A DNA stretch of 64,000 bases from VBDM01 sp963699535 (GCA_963699535.1 CAVOUJ010000026.1:1-64000); one strand, 5' to 3'; counted from the first letter of the stretch, positions 16,913-25,771 are shown. Numbers and translations: made by a program. Notes: generated by a model not told the origin, from the letters alone.

Positions 16913-17925
16913 TGCCAGCTCCGGCGCGCTGTCGCGAGCAGCCACAGGAACAGCGGCGTTCCGATCACTGCGGTCAGAACGCCAAGCGGTATCTCGATCC
17001 GGCCCGCCGTGCGCGCGACGGTGTCCACGCCGAGAATGAAGGCAGCCCCGAGCAAGGTGGCGACGGGGAGGAGGCGCGTGAAATCGGGCCCGACCAGCAG
17101 GCGCGCGAAATGTGGAATCAGCAGGCCTACCCAGCCGATAACGCCGGAGATGGATACCACCGCCGCCGTCATCAGCGTCGCCGCAGCGATGACCACCGCC
17201 CGGATGCGCCCGGTTTCGACGCCGACCGAGGCGGCCTCGTCGTCGCCCATCGCGAGCACCGAAATGCGCCAGCGCAGCAGCCACAGCACGATGAGCCCTC
17301 CCCCCGCAGCCGGAAGCACGGAAAGGAAATCGGCGCGGGTCGCCGCGGCGAGACTCCCGAGCAGCCAGTAGGTGATCGCAGGGAGCTGGTTGTAGGGATC
17401 GGCGAGATACTTGATGAGCGCGACTCCGGCCCCGAGCAGCGCACCGATCACGACGCCCGCGAGCACCAGTACGAGAATGGGATCGTGGCCGCGCATGCGG
17501 GCCGCGATGAAGTAGGCGGTCGCGACCGCGGCCAGCCCGCAGACAAAAGCCAGCGCCTGGATGAATATGACGTCGAGAGAGAAGAAGATCCCGAGGACGG
17601 CGCCGAGCGCAGCTCCCGAGGACACGCCGAGAATGTCGGGCGATACCAGAGGATTGCGAAAGAGACTCTGGTAGGCTGCGCCGGCCGCAGCCAGTGCGGC
17701 GCCGACGACAATCGCCGCGAGAATGCAAGGGCCCCTCACATTCAGAATGACGATCTCGACCGTCGCCGGGACGTCGGACGATCCCCCGCTCAGCCACGCC
17801 CAGACCACAGCCGCAAATTCGCGCGGCGCAACGGGAAACCGGCCGAGCGCGAACGCCAGCACGACCAGGACGCCGAGCCCGAGGGCCGCTGCACCCAGGA
17901 TCGCGGGGGTCTTAGCGGTGGTCAC
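16909..17925 (-). CDS. FecCD-family ABC transporter permease
   Basis: The 338-residue membrane protein has about ten hydrophobic segments and the FecCD motifs GAALAAAGAAYQSLFRNPLVSP split across TM2-3, PDILGVSSGAALGAVLG, GVIGWVGLLIPHFARLLVG and IPLGVLTAVIGTPLFLWLL. It is complete and unbroken. It overlaps the receptor gene by 14 bp and the ATPase gene by four. Its setting in a molybdenum-cofactor operon makes a MolB-type oxyanion channel the best guess; the general family mainly carries Fe-siderophores and B12. Confidence 0.93.
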   Translation of the reverse strand: MTTAKTPAILGAAALGLGVLVVLAFALGRFPVAPREFAAVVWAWLSGGSSDVPATVEIVILNVRGPCILAAIVVGAALAAAGAAYQSLFRNPLVSPDILGVSSGAALGAVLGIFFSLDVIFIQALAFVCGLAAVATAYFIAARMRGHDPILVLVLAGVVIGALLGAGVALIKYLADPYNQLPAITYWLLGSLAAATRADFLSVLPAAGGGLIVLWLLRWRISVLAMGDDEAASVGVETGRIRAVVIAAATLMTAAVVSISGVIGWVGLLIPHFARLLVGPDFTRLLPVATLLGAAFILGVDTVARTAGRIEIPLGVLTAVIGTPLFLWLLATARRSWQ

Positions 17926-18982
17926 GACCCGGAGAACCCTCGGGCGCGAGCAAGGCGTCGAGCTGGGCGTCGCTCGGCGCCTGGTGGTAGGCGCGCGTGT
18001 AGAAGTCCTTCACGATCGGCCGCAACGGTTCGGGAAAGAGCGCCGGATGCAGCAGGCGGCCGAGCCAATGCAGCCCGATCAGTCGATTGATCGATGGCGG
18101 GAAATCGATCCAGCCGAACGGAAGACCGGGGGCGAGATGAACGCGGCGCTCGCGCACCGCCGGCAGGGATTGCCACGAGGGATCGCGCCACACGCTCGCG
18201 AAGAAATTCAGATCTGTGGTGACGATCACCTCCGGATTCCATCGCAGGACCTGCTCGATCGACACCTGCACCAGGCCGCCGCGGCCGAGTTCCGCCGCGA
18301 CGTTGGCGGCGCCGACACGCTCGAAGCTTTCCATGTTGATCGACCCCGAAAGCCCGGTCTGCAAACCGCTGGGAGTGCGCCCGTAGTACACGCGCGGCCG
18401 CTTTCCCTCCGGCACCCGCGCCACGCGGGTGCGGACACCTTCGAGAGTATCGGCGGCGTAACGCGACCATTGCAGCGCCTGCTCCGGCGCACCCACGATG
18501 TCGCCGAGGAGGCGAAACGATTCCGGGATGCGGTCGAACGCGCCGTCGATCAGGAGATAGGGAATTCCTGTCTGCTCCTGCACGCGGTCGGCGAGCGATG
18601 CCAGCGTCGGGCTCACCGTGCCGTAATCGAAGATCAGGTCCGGCTTCGCCGCGATCACGACCTCGACATTGGCCGTGTTGCCTCGCCCGGTCAAACGCCC
18701 AAGGGTGGGAAGGTCGAGATAGCGCTCCGGAACGAAAGGCCGCTCCGCGGGGCGGAACGGCGAAGTCCAGCCGAGCACGCGCTTGGGCGCGAGCGCGAAC
18801 AGCAGGATGGACGCGGGCGGCCCCGCCGCGTACACGCGCTCGACGCGCGCGGGAATCTGCACCCGGCGCCCGACCGAGTCGGTGACAGTGCGCGTTGCCT
18901 GCGCGCGAACCAGGCTGGGCGCAAGCACGCCCAGGGCCATGCCAGCGAGCAATCTACGCCGCGGCGCGGAGATTTCATCCAC
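17912..18982 (-). CDS. FecB-like ABC transporter periplasmic receptor
   Basis: The 356-residue protein has a twin-arginine-like signal (PRRRLLAGMALGVLAPSLVRA) and the class III (helical-hinge) receptor pattern: TVTDSVGRRVQIPARVERVY, PDLIFDYG, ERVGAANVAAELGRGGLVQVSIEQVLRWNPEVIVTT (read in pieces) and LPAVRERRVHLAPGLPFGW. It lies between the ModA-like receptor and its FecCD permease. Haemophilus MolA is the known molybdate/tungstate receptor of this fold; the ligand here is inferred from context only. An unusual point is the second receptor gene of another fold immediately upstream. Confidence 0.88.
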   Translation of the reverse strand: MDEISAPRRRLLAGMALGVLAPSLVRAQATRTVTDSVGRRVQIPARVERVYAAGPPASILLFALAPKRVLGWTSPFRPAERPFVPERYLDLPTLGRLTGRGNTANVEVVIAAKPDLIFDYGTVSPTLASLADRVQEQTGIPYLLIDGAFDRIPESFRLLGDIVGAPEQALQWSRYAADTLEGVRTRVARVPEGKRPRVYYGRTPSGLQTGLSGSINMESFERVGAANVAAELGRGGLVQVSIEQVLRWNPEVIVTTDLNFFASVWRDPSWQSLPAVRERRVHLAPGLPFGWIDFPPSINRLIGLHWLGRLLHPALFPEPLRPIVKDFYTRAYHQAPSDAQLDALLAPEGSPGRDHR

Positions 18983-18996
18983 CCGTCAACGACCCC

Positions 18997-19806
18997 TCAT
19001 GGCAAAGTCGGAGCCGAGAATCCGTGGCGCGAGAGGATCTCCTGCCCGCGGACCGACATGACGAAGAGCGCAAATCGCGAAGCGGCCGAGCGGCTTCCGA
19101 TCGAGTACCGTGAGACCGTAGTCGGCGCCGACCGCAAGCGCCTCAGGCAAAGCCACGATCTGGAGAGACGATTCCTCCTTTCGCGCAAGGACCGCATTGG
19201 TGCAGTAGGTCAGGAAGATATCCGCCGTTCGTTCCGCCACGAGCTTTCCGTAGACGCTGCGATCCTTGGGCGGCGGCGGTGAGTCCGGCCCGCCGGTCAG
19301 CTTGAGTGCCTTCCCGTTCAGAACCGCATACGCGCCGGTCTTCAGCCGCTCGGCCTTTTCGAACACCTGCCAGGCGTAGTCCCCCGAAGGATCGGCCTTG
19401 GGGGTCGAGGTGCCGAGCTTCACACGCGCATCGAGCATCTGCTTCCAGCAGCGTGTCCGGCGTTACCGTCAGGCCAGGCGCGACGAGAGCGCACAGCCTG
19501 TTCCGCGCAAAGAGCACCACGGGTCCGGCGCGCCCGGACTGCGCGAGCGACTGGGGATGCTCCATGTTCGCCGAGGCGAATACGTCGGCCGGTGCCCCCT
19601 TGACGATGCGGTCGCGCAGCAAGCCGGACGGGCCGAATTCCCCGCTTACGGCGATGCGCGTGTCCTTGGTGAAGGTCGCGCCGATCTCGGTCATCGCCGC
19701 ACGCAGGCTGCCGGCGGCGTACAGCCGCACAGGAGGTTCCTGAGCCATCGCCGGAGTACCGAGGGCAATCAGGGTAGCAAAGCGCGAGCGCACGGCCCAC
19801 GATCAC
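18997..19806 (-). CDS. ModA-like periplasmic oxyanion receptor (three frame breaks)
   Basis: The sequence reads through three frames: a signal region ending GTPAMAQ, then LYAAGSLRAAMTEI, VSGEFGPSGLLRDRI, GAPADVFASANMEHP, LEQMLDARVKLGTSTP, PSGDYAWQVFEKAE, ADIFLTYCTNAVLA and RFALFVMSVRGQEILSRHGF. The AGSL, GPSG and DVFASA pieces match the ModA oxyanion pocket. Indels fall near 19780, 19440 and 19075. Correcting the first gives a GTG start at 19806 that overlaps the TupA stop (GTGA). It has no permease of its own family beside it and may serve the TupBC or FecCD system. Confidence 0.82.
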
Positions 19807-20630
19807 GCCCCCGGCGTGCCGGCGTTGGGGAAGAACAGCTGCTCGCTGCCGATCTTGTAGTCGGCGATTGCCCGCTGCCCTTCGGGCGAGACGATCCAGT
19901 CCACGAACGCCTGGCCGAGGTCCTTCTTGACGTGGGGGTGCTTCGCCGGATTGACGAGGATCACCCCGTACTGGTTGAAGAGGCGCTTGTCGCCTTCCAC
20001 CGACGATGGTGAGATCGGCGCGGTTCTTGAACGAGATCCAGGTGCCGCGGTCGGCGAGGATGTAGGCGTTCATCGACGCCGCGGCGTTGAGCGCCGGGCC
20101 CATGCCCTGCCCGGTGTCCCGGTACCACGGCCCCTTGTCCTTCGCGATGTCCACGCCCGCCAGCTTCCACAGCTCGAGCTCGGCGGTATGGGTGCCGCTC
20201 CGGTCTCCGCGCGAAACGAAGGGCGCGCTCGCGGACTTGATCTTCCGAAGGGCTTCGAGAATGTCCTTGCCGCCCGGCGACCTTCGCGGGATCGGACTTC
20301 GGGCCGATCAGCACGAAATCGTTGTACATGACGGGCATGCGCTTCACGCCGTATCCTTCGGCGATGAATTTTTCCTCCAGCGACTTGGCGTGAACGAAGA
20401 CCACGTCGGCGTCCCCGCGGCGCGCCATGTCGAGAGACTGCCCGGTGCCGAGCGCGACGACGCGCACCTGGATTCCGGTCTTCTTCTCGAACGCCGGCAG
20501 CAGGTGCTTGAACAGGCCCGACTGCTCGGTCGAGGTGGTCGAAGCCACGGTGATGAACTTCTGCTGGGCGTGCGCGGTGAAAGACAGGCACAGCGCGGCG
20601 ATGAGCAACAACTCTCCGGATCAGGTCCAC
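19803..20630 (-). CDS. tupA: TupA-like tungstate ABC transporter receptor (frameshifted)
   Basis: After a signal peptide (LCLSFTAHAQ) the TupA signature TVASTTSTEQSGLFKHLLP appears, followed by GTGQSLDMARRGDADVVFVH, MYNDFVLIGP, FVSRGDRSGTHTAELELW, WYRDTGQGMGPALN, ADRGTWISFKNR, LFNQYGVILVNP and SPEGQRAIADYKIG. TTST, SRGD-SGT and TGQGM are the conserved tungstate-pocket strings. Frame breaks lie near 20,278 and 20,005, and another is likely in the signal region, where a GTG at 20630 is the probable start. It follows tupC. TupA binds tungstate far more tightly than molybdate in characterised species. Confidence 0.88.
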
Positions 20631-21347
20631 GGCAGTTCTCCTTTGATGAATGCAGCGGCTTGCGCCGACCGCGGTTTGGAAAAGAAATCCTCGACCGGCG
20701 CGCGCTCGACAAGCCGCCCCTGATCGAGGAACAGGATCTCGTCGCGCCAGACGCCGCGCCTGGCCGAGGTTGTGCGTCGCCATGACCATCTTCGTGCCCG
20801 CGGCATCGAAGGCCCGGATCACGGTTTCGATCTCGCGGGTCGCGTGCGGGTCGAGGCTGGCGGTGGGCTCGTCGAGGAACAGCACTTCCGGATGCAGCGC
20901 CCAGGCCCGCGCGAGCGCAAGCCGCTGCTGCTCGCCTCCCGAGAGCACGCGCGCCGGCCGGCGCGCGAGGTGCGAGAGCCCTACGCTTTCCAGCGACTCG
21001 CGCACCAGCGTCCCGCATTGCGGCTCCGGGATTCCGGCGATTTTGAGCGCGTAGGCGACATTGGCCTCGGCGGAGCGGCGCAGCATCACCGGCCGCTGGA
21101 ACACCATCGCCTGCTTCCTCGGCGCGCCCGGGTGTTCGGGCGAGCTCCAGTCGATTCGACCCGAGGTCGGGCGCAGCAAGCCGTGCATGAGGCGCATCAG
21201 CACGCTCTTGCCCGCGCCGTTGGCGCCGAGGATGATGGTGCTCGGCCCCGCTTCGATCTCGAGCGAAACCCGATCGATGAGGGTCCGCCCGCCTGCGGCG
21301 AACGACACCTCGGCAAGACGCAGCGGGAGCATGGAACCGTTGCTCAT
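20621..21347 (-). CDS. tupC: TupC-like tungstate ABC transporter ATPase (frameshifted)
   Basis: The ATPase has Walker A LGANGAGKSVLMRLMHGLL, Q-loop AMVFQRPVMLRRSA, signature LSGGEQQRLALARAWALHP, Walker B VLFLDEPTASLDPH and ATHN. The AMVFQRPVMLRRSA string is characteristic of the TupC branch. One extra base near 20,750 shifts the last 45 codons, which read DEILFLDQGRLVERAPVEDFF and stop at 20621. The ATG at 21347 overlaps the permease stop (ATGA). No C-terminal TOBE domain is present, as usual for TupC. Confidence 0.9.
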
Positions 21348-22054
21348 CCGTAGCGCCTCTGCGCAATTTCCTTGGTGAGGTAGGCCGCCGCGTTCACCGC
21401 AATCACGATGGCGATCAGGATCACGCCCAGTCCGAGCGCGAGCGGCAGGTCGCCCTTGCTCGTCTCGAGCGCGATGGTGGTGGTCATCACGCGCGTCACC
21501 CCGTCGATGTTTCCGCCGACGATCATCACCGCCCCGACCTCGGCCGCGGCGCGCCCGAAGCCGGCGAGGATCGTGGTCAGCAGAGAGAAGCGCGTGTCCC
21601 AGAGCAGCGTCACCGCCGCGTTCATGCGCTGCGCCCCGAGCGAGCGCAGCTGCTCCTCGTACTCGCGCCAGGCATCCTCGATGGCCTGACGCGACAGGGC
21701 CGCGATGATCGGAAGGATGAGAATCGTCTGGGCGACGATCATCGCAGCGGGCGTAAATAGGATCCCCAAGGCGCCGAACGGACCGGCGCGGGAGAGCAGG
21801 AGATACACGAGCAGACCGACCACCACCGGTGGCAGGCCCATCAGAGCGTTCAGAAACACGATGACCGTCTGGCGGCCCGGGAACCTGGCGACGGCGATGG
21901 CCGCGCCGAGCGGCAAGCCCAGGAGCGCCGCAATTACGACTGCGGACAGGCTGACCCGCAAGCTGAGCAGGACGATCTCGACCAGCTTGGGGTCGAGCGT
22001 GACCAGCAGAACGATGGCGGTGATCAGGGCTTCTGACATCCACCGGCCATCCAT
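21344..22054 (-). CDS. tupB: TupB-like tungstate ABC transporter permease
   Basis: The 236-residue permease has five or six hydrophobic segments and the TupB/CysTW-type pattern: SLRVSLSAVVIAALLGLPLG, FLNALMGLPPVVVGLLVYLLLSR (in pieces), and the EAA loop WREYEEQLRSLGAQRMNAA followed by GFGRAAAEVGAVMIVGGNI. It is unbroken and heads the long minus-strand operon. The frame starts at 22054; an internal ATG at 22039 is also possible. A palindrome lies immediately upstream, facing the divergent HTH/periplasmic-binding regulator. Confidence 0.93.
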   Translation of the reverse strand: MDGRWMSEALITAIVLLVTLDPKLVEIVLLSLRVSLSAVVIAALLGLPLGAAIAVARFPGRQTVIVFLNALMGLPPVVVGLLVYLLLSRAGPFGALGILFTPAAMIVAQTILILPIIAALSRQAIEDAWREYEEQLRSLGAQRMNAAVTLLWDTRFSLLTTILAGFGRAAAEVGAVMIVGGNIDGVTRVMTTTIALETSKGDLPLALGLGVILIAIVIAVNAAAYLTKEIAQRRYG

Positions 22055-22072
22055 TGACGGGTTTTTCCTATA

Positions 22073-22090
22073 TATGTATTCTTATACATA
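22073..22090. promoter_or_regulatory. Perfect palindrome between tupB and the divergent regulator gene
   Basis: TATGTAT-TCTT-ATACATA is a 7-bp perfect inverted repeat with a four-base centre, embedded in an AT-rich 97-bp divergent intergenic region. It resembles the TATA-rich half-sites of ModE-family operators. It lies about 20 bp before the tupB start and 60 bp before the regulator start, where a bound protein could control both. Confidence 0.55.
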
Positions 22091-22151
22091 ACTTTACTAA
22101 ATTTGCTTGTCTATCATAACGTCATAGTCAAATATGCTCTAGCTATTCATT

Positions 22152-23216
22152 ATGAAGATCGAATTCGAGCCGGCCTGGAAGCTACGGTCGGCGCCCGTAA
22201 CTCCCCTCCTCGTTCCGCTCCTCATGGCCATCCAGCGCTCCGGGTCTCTCGCCGGCGCGTCGCGAGAGATCGGCTATTCCTACCGCCACGTCTGGAACCT
22301 TCTGGGGGAGTGGAACCGCCGAATGGGCCAGCCGCTGGTCGACCTCGAGCGCGGGCGCGGAGCAAGGCTGACACCTCTCGCGGTGAAGCTCGTCGAGCTG
22401 GAAGAGCGGGCACGCGTCCGACTTGCTCCCCATCTCGCGGAGCTCGCGCGCGAGTTCGAACGCGAGCTTCACGGCGAAGAGAGAGCCGACCTGCCGCGCC
22501 TGAATCTGCACGCAAGCCACGATCTCGCGCTGGAGCGGCTCCCGGACGTCGTCGAAGGCACGCTTGCGCTGGACCTTCAGTTTCACGGTAGCGTGGAAAG
22601 CCTCGAGGCACTCGCGCGCGGCGATTGCGATCTCGCGGGCTTTCACGTTGCCGAGCAGTGGCGCACGCCCGAGATCGAGGCCTGCCTCAGACCCGAGGCT
22701 CACAAGCTGATCGGTCTCGCCCTGCGCGAGCAGGGCTTGATCGTCGCCCGCGGCAACCCGAAAGCAATACACGGCCTGGGCGATCTAGCGCGACTGCGAT
22801 TCGTCAATCGCCAGCACGGCTCCGGAACCCGACTGGTGTTCGACCAGTTGCTGGCGAGCGCAGGGATCGCGCGCGAACTGATCTCAGGCTACGCCAGCGA
22901 GGAATTCACGCACGTCGCGATCGCCGCGGCGGTTTCGGAAGGACGGGCGGATGTCGGTTTCGGGATTCGCGCGGCCGCGGCGCAGCTCGATCTGGGGTTC
23001 ATCCCTCTGGTGAACGAACGCTACCTGCTCGCCTGCGACGCAGCCCACCTGCAAAGTCCAGAATTGAGGAGACTTGTCGCAGCCCTGCGCGGCAAGTCCT
23101 TCAAGGCGGTGCTCGCGAGCCTGCCGGGCTACGACAACGCCATCACCGGCCGCGTCATGGAGGTGGAGGAAGGACTTGCCGGACCGCGCCCGGCGCGAGT
23201 GGCAGTCCGCGGCTAG
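22152..23216 (+). CDS. ModE-type HTH regulator fused to a periplasmic-binding-protein-like sensor domain
   Basis: The 354-residue protein starts with a LysR/ModE winged helix (about 20-85: MAIQRSGSLAGASREIGYSY, HVWNLLGEWNRRMGQPLVDL). The remainder is a PBP-like ligand domain: LNLHASHDLALERLPDVV, GDCDLAGFHV, RFVNRQHGSGTRLVFDQLLASAGI, EEFTHVAIAAAVSEGRADVGFGI. This resembles molybdate/tungstate-responsive one-component regulators in which TOBE domains are replaced by a binding-protein fold. It is divergent from tupB with a palindrome between, so it is the likely tup-operon regulator. The ligand is inferred, not shown. Confidence 0.88.
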   Translation: MKIEFEPAWKLRSAPVTPLLVPLLMAIQRSGSLAGASREIGYSYRHVWNLLGEWNRRMGQPLVDLERGRGARLTPLAVKLVELEERARVRLAPHLAELAREFERELHGEERADLPRLNLHASHDLALERLPDVVEGTLALDLQFHGSVESLEALARGDCDLAGFHVAEQWRTPEIEACLRPEAHKLIGLALREQGLIVARGNPKAIHGLGDLARLRFVNRQHGSGTRLVFDQLLASAGIARELISGYASEEFTHVAIAAAVSEGRADVGFGIRAAAAQLDLGFIPLVNERYLLACDAAHLQSPELRRLVAALRGKSFKAVLASLPGYDNAITGRVMEVEEGLAGPRPARVAVRG

Positions 23217-24304
23217 GCGGGATTTGCGCCGCTCCGGTCGAGCGACACGGCCTTGATAAGCGCATAGACCTCGAGCCCCGGCGAAAGATCGAGTTGCCGC
23301 GCGGCGCGCGCGGTGACCCGTGAGCGCAGCGTGATCGAACCGACGGAGATCGAGACATCGACGACCCCTGCGCGCTCGGGTCCGACTTCGGCGATTCTTC
23401 CCTGGAGCACGTTCTGGATGCTGATGCGCTGCGGCCGCTCCAGGGCGATCGAGACGTCGCGGGCACGAATGCGCACCCGCACCGGTTCTCCCACGAGCGC
23501 GTCCACATTGGTGGCGGTCAGGGTGCCTCCGTCGAAGGCCAGGGTCGCCAAGTCGTACTGCATGTCCTGCTCGGCCACCTTGGCGTCGATCACGGCGCCG
23601 CCCTCGAAGGTCCCGGCCGCAGGCCGCAGATCGGTGCGTCCCATGACTTCCTCGGCTGGTCCGATTGCGGCCACTTCACCCGCCGACAGCAGCACCACGG
23701 TGTCGGCCAGGCGCACGACCTCTTCGACCGTGTGGCTGACGTAGATGATGGGAATCTTCACCTCGTCGCGCATCAGCTCGATGTACTGCAGGATCTCGTT
23801 CCTGCGGTGCGCATCGAGCGATGCGAGCGGCTCGTCCATGAGCAGCAGGCGCGGATCGGAGAGCAGTGCTCGCCCGATGGCGACGCGCTGCTTCTCGCCC
23901 CCGGAAAGATTGCCTGGCCGGCGCTCGAGCAGATGGCCGAGACCCAGCAGCTCGACCACGTGCTCGAGGCGATCGGAGCGCCGCGCTTCCGCCGAGAACA
24001 GCCAAGCGTAGCGCAGATTCTGCCGGACGCTCAGGTGCGGAAACAGGCGTCCTTCCTGGAATACGTAGCCGATCCGGCGGCGTGACGTCGGCACGTCGAT
24101 GCCGCGCGCCGCGTCGAAGACCGTTTCTCCATCGATTTCGATTCGTCCCCGTTCCGGCCGCAGAATTCCGGCAATGGCGTTCGCGAGCGAGGTCTTCCCG
24201 GCCCCCGATCGACCAAACAAGGAAGTAACACCCTTTTCCGCGCGGAACGCGGCCTTCAACCGGAAGGCGCCGAGCCGGCACTCAATGTCGACGGTCAGGG
24301 TCAT
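23213..24304 (-). CDS. modC: ModC, molybdate ABC transporter ATPase
   Basis: The 363-residue protein has Walker A LFGRSGAGKTSLANAIAG, GYVFQEGRLFPHLSVRQNL, signature LSGGEKQRVAIGRALLSDP, Walker B LLLMDEPLASLD and SHTVEEVVRLAD. A C-terminal TOBE/Mop domain (VRIRARDVSIALERP, and further VDVSISVGSITLRSRVT) binds oxyanion. The ATG at 24304 matches the conserved MTLTVDIECRLG start; the frame extends further upstream without support. It overlaps modB by 23 bp and ends four bases across the convergent regulator's stop. Confidence 0.95.
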   Translation of the reverse strand: MTLTVDIECRLGAFRLKAAFRAEKGVTSLFGRSGAGKTSLANAIAGILRPERGRIEIDGETVFDAARGIDVPTSRRRIGYVFQEGRLFPHLSVRQNLRYAWLFSAEARRSDRLEHVVELLGLGHLLERRPGNLSGGEKQRVAIGRALLSDPRLLLMDEPLASLDAHRRNEILQYIELMRDEVKIPIIYVSHTVEEVVRLADTVVLLSAGEVAAIGPAEEVMGRTDLRPAAGTFEGGAVIDAKVAEQDMQYDLATLAFDGGTLTATNVDALVGEPVRVRIRARDVSIALERPQRISIQNVLQGRIAEVGPERAGVVDVSISVGSITLRSRVTARAARQLDLSPGLEVYALIKAVSLDRSGANPA

Positions 24305-24992
24305 GGCCTGCAATCCTGCGCGCCGCGCGGCGCACCAGCCATTCAGACACGGCCAGCGCAAGCAGCGACAACAGCACTGCGATCAGGCTGAGGCGCATCG
24401 CCGGCTCGTCGCCCGTCGGAACCTGGGTGTAGGCATAGATCGCGAGAGGCAAGGTCTGCGTTTCGCCAGGAATATTGGAAACGAATGTGATCGTTGCGCC
24501 GAACTCGCCCAATCCGCGTGCGAACGACAACAGCACCCCCGTGAAAACTCCGGGCAGCGCCAGCGGCAAAGTCACGGTCGTGAAGACCGCGAGGCGCCCT
24601 GCCCCGAGCGTGCTCGCCGCGGCCTCGAGCTTGCGATCGACGGTCTCAAAGGACAGCCGGATGGCGCGCACCATCAGCGGGAACCCCATCACCGCGGCGG
24701 CGAGCGCTGCGCCGGTCCACCTGAAGACAAGAACGATCCCGAACCACTCGTCGAGAAATGAGCCGACGGGACCGCGCTTGCCGAAAAGGAGGAGGAGAAA
24801 ATAGCCGACCACGACCGGCGGCAATACCAGCGGGAGGTGCACCGCGGCGTCGAAGAGCGTCTTGCCGGGGAAGTTCGCCCGCGCGAGAAGAAGCGCTACC
24901 GCAACGGCAAACGGCAGGCTGAACGCGACGCTCCAGAAGGCGACGCGCAGGCTGAGCTGGAGGACCTCCAGCTCTTCCGGAGATAGGCTCAC
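24282..24992 (-). CDS. modB: ModB, molybdate ABC transporter permease
   Basis: The 236-residue permease has six hydrophobic stretches and the ModB hallmarks LQLSLRVAFWSVAFSLPFAV, LPLVLPPVVVGYFLLLLFG, FPLMVRAIRLSFETVDRKLEAAASTLGA (in pieces) and LSFARGLGEFGATITFVSNIPG, which is the EAA-loop/GEFGAT signature of molybdate permeases. The GTG start at 24992 overlaps the modA stop as GTGA. The frame is open further upstream, but that part lies within modA. It is unbroken. Confidence 0.96.
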   Translation of the reverse strand: MSLSPEELEVLQLSLRVAFWSVAFSLPFAVAVALLLARANFPGKTLFDAAVHLPLVLPPVVVGYFLLLLFGKRGPVGSFLDEWFGIVLVFRWTGAALAAAVMGFPLMVRAIRLSFETVDRKLEAAASTLGAGRLAVFTTVTLPLALPGVFTGVLLSFARGLGEFGATITFVSNIPGETQTLPLAIYAYTQVPTGDEPAMRLSLIAVLLSLLALAVSEWLVRRAARRIAGHDPDRRH

Positions 24993-25771
24993 CGGGCTTC
25001 GCTCATGGGACGCTGCGGACTCGGATCGAAACCATGTTTCTGAAATACCGCGCCGGCCTCCGGCTGGCCCAGCCACCTGAGAAACAGCTCCGCCGCAGGC
25101 TTGCCCGAGGCAGTGACTGCAATCGGATAAATGATCGGCGGATGAGCGTTCTCAGGAAACGTGCCCACTACCTTGACTCGCGAATCCGCGGCCGCATCCG
25201 TGCGATACACGACGCCGAACGGCGCTTCCCCACGGGACACGAGCACCAGAGCCGCGCGGACGTTCTCGGCGGCCGCCACTCTCGCCCGAACATCCTTCCA
25301 GACCCCCAGGGACTCCAGGGCGGCTTTGCCGTACTTTCCCGCCGGGACGGTGTCGGGATCGGCCATCGCCAGGCGATTCCTCCCCAGGAGTCGCGCAAGC
25401 GGAAACCCTGGCGCGATGTTGACCGAGATCTGGCTGCCCGAGGGAGCCACCAGGACGAGGCGATTGCGGAGCAGGTTCTCCCGCGTGCTGGCCTTGATCA
25501 GGCGGCGATGATCGAGATAGTCCATCCAGTCGAGATCTGCGGAAACGAAAATGTCCGCCGGGGCGCCCGCCTCGATCTGCCTGGCCAGCGCGGAGCTCGC
25601 CGCGTAGGACACGACGACCCTGTCGCCGGTCCTGGCCCGGTAAGCCTTCGCGTTTTCGTCGAAGGCCTCCTTCAGGCTGGCTGCCGCAAACACCGTGACG
25701 GTTTCCGCCGCGACGTGACTATGGAGTGAGAGAAGACCGGCGAACGCCAATCCAACTAGCCCAATGCGCAT
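24989..25771 (-). CDS. modA: ModA, molybdate ABC transporter periplasmic receptor
   Basis: The 260-residue receptor has a signal peptide ending near HVAAET. ModA motifs follow: TVFAAASLKEAFDE, VVVSYAASSALARQIEAGAPADIFVSAD (in pieces), LVLVAPSGS, MADPDTVPAGKYGKAALESLG and VVYRTDAA. The AASL, ASSALA and DTVPAG strings line the oxyanion pocket. It is first in modABC, 28 bp downstream of a strong ModE operator. It differs clearly from the ModA-like receptor at 19.0-19.8 kb, which sits in the tup/fec operon. Confidence 0.96.
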   Translation of the reverse strand: MRIGLVGLAFAGLLSLHSHVAAETVTVFAAASLKEAFDENAKAYRARTGDRVVVSYAASSALARQIEAGAPADIFVSADLDWMDYLDHRRLIKASTRENLLRNRLVLVAPSGSQISVNIAPGFPLARLLGRNRLAMADPDTVPAGKYGKAALESLGVWKDVRARVAAAENVRAALVLVSRGEAPFGVVYRTDAAADSRVKVVGTFPENAHPPIIYPIAVTASGKPAAELFLRWLGQPEAGAVFQKHGFDPSPQRPMSEAR

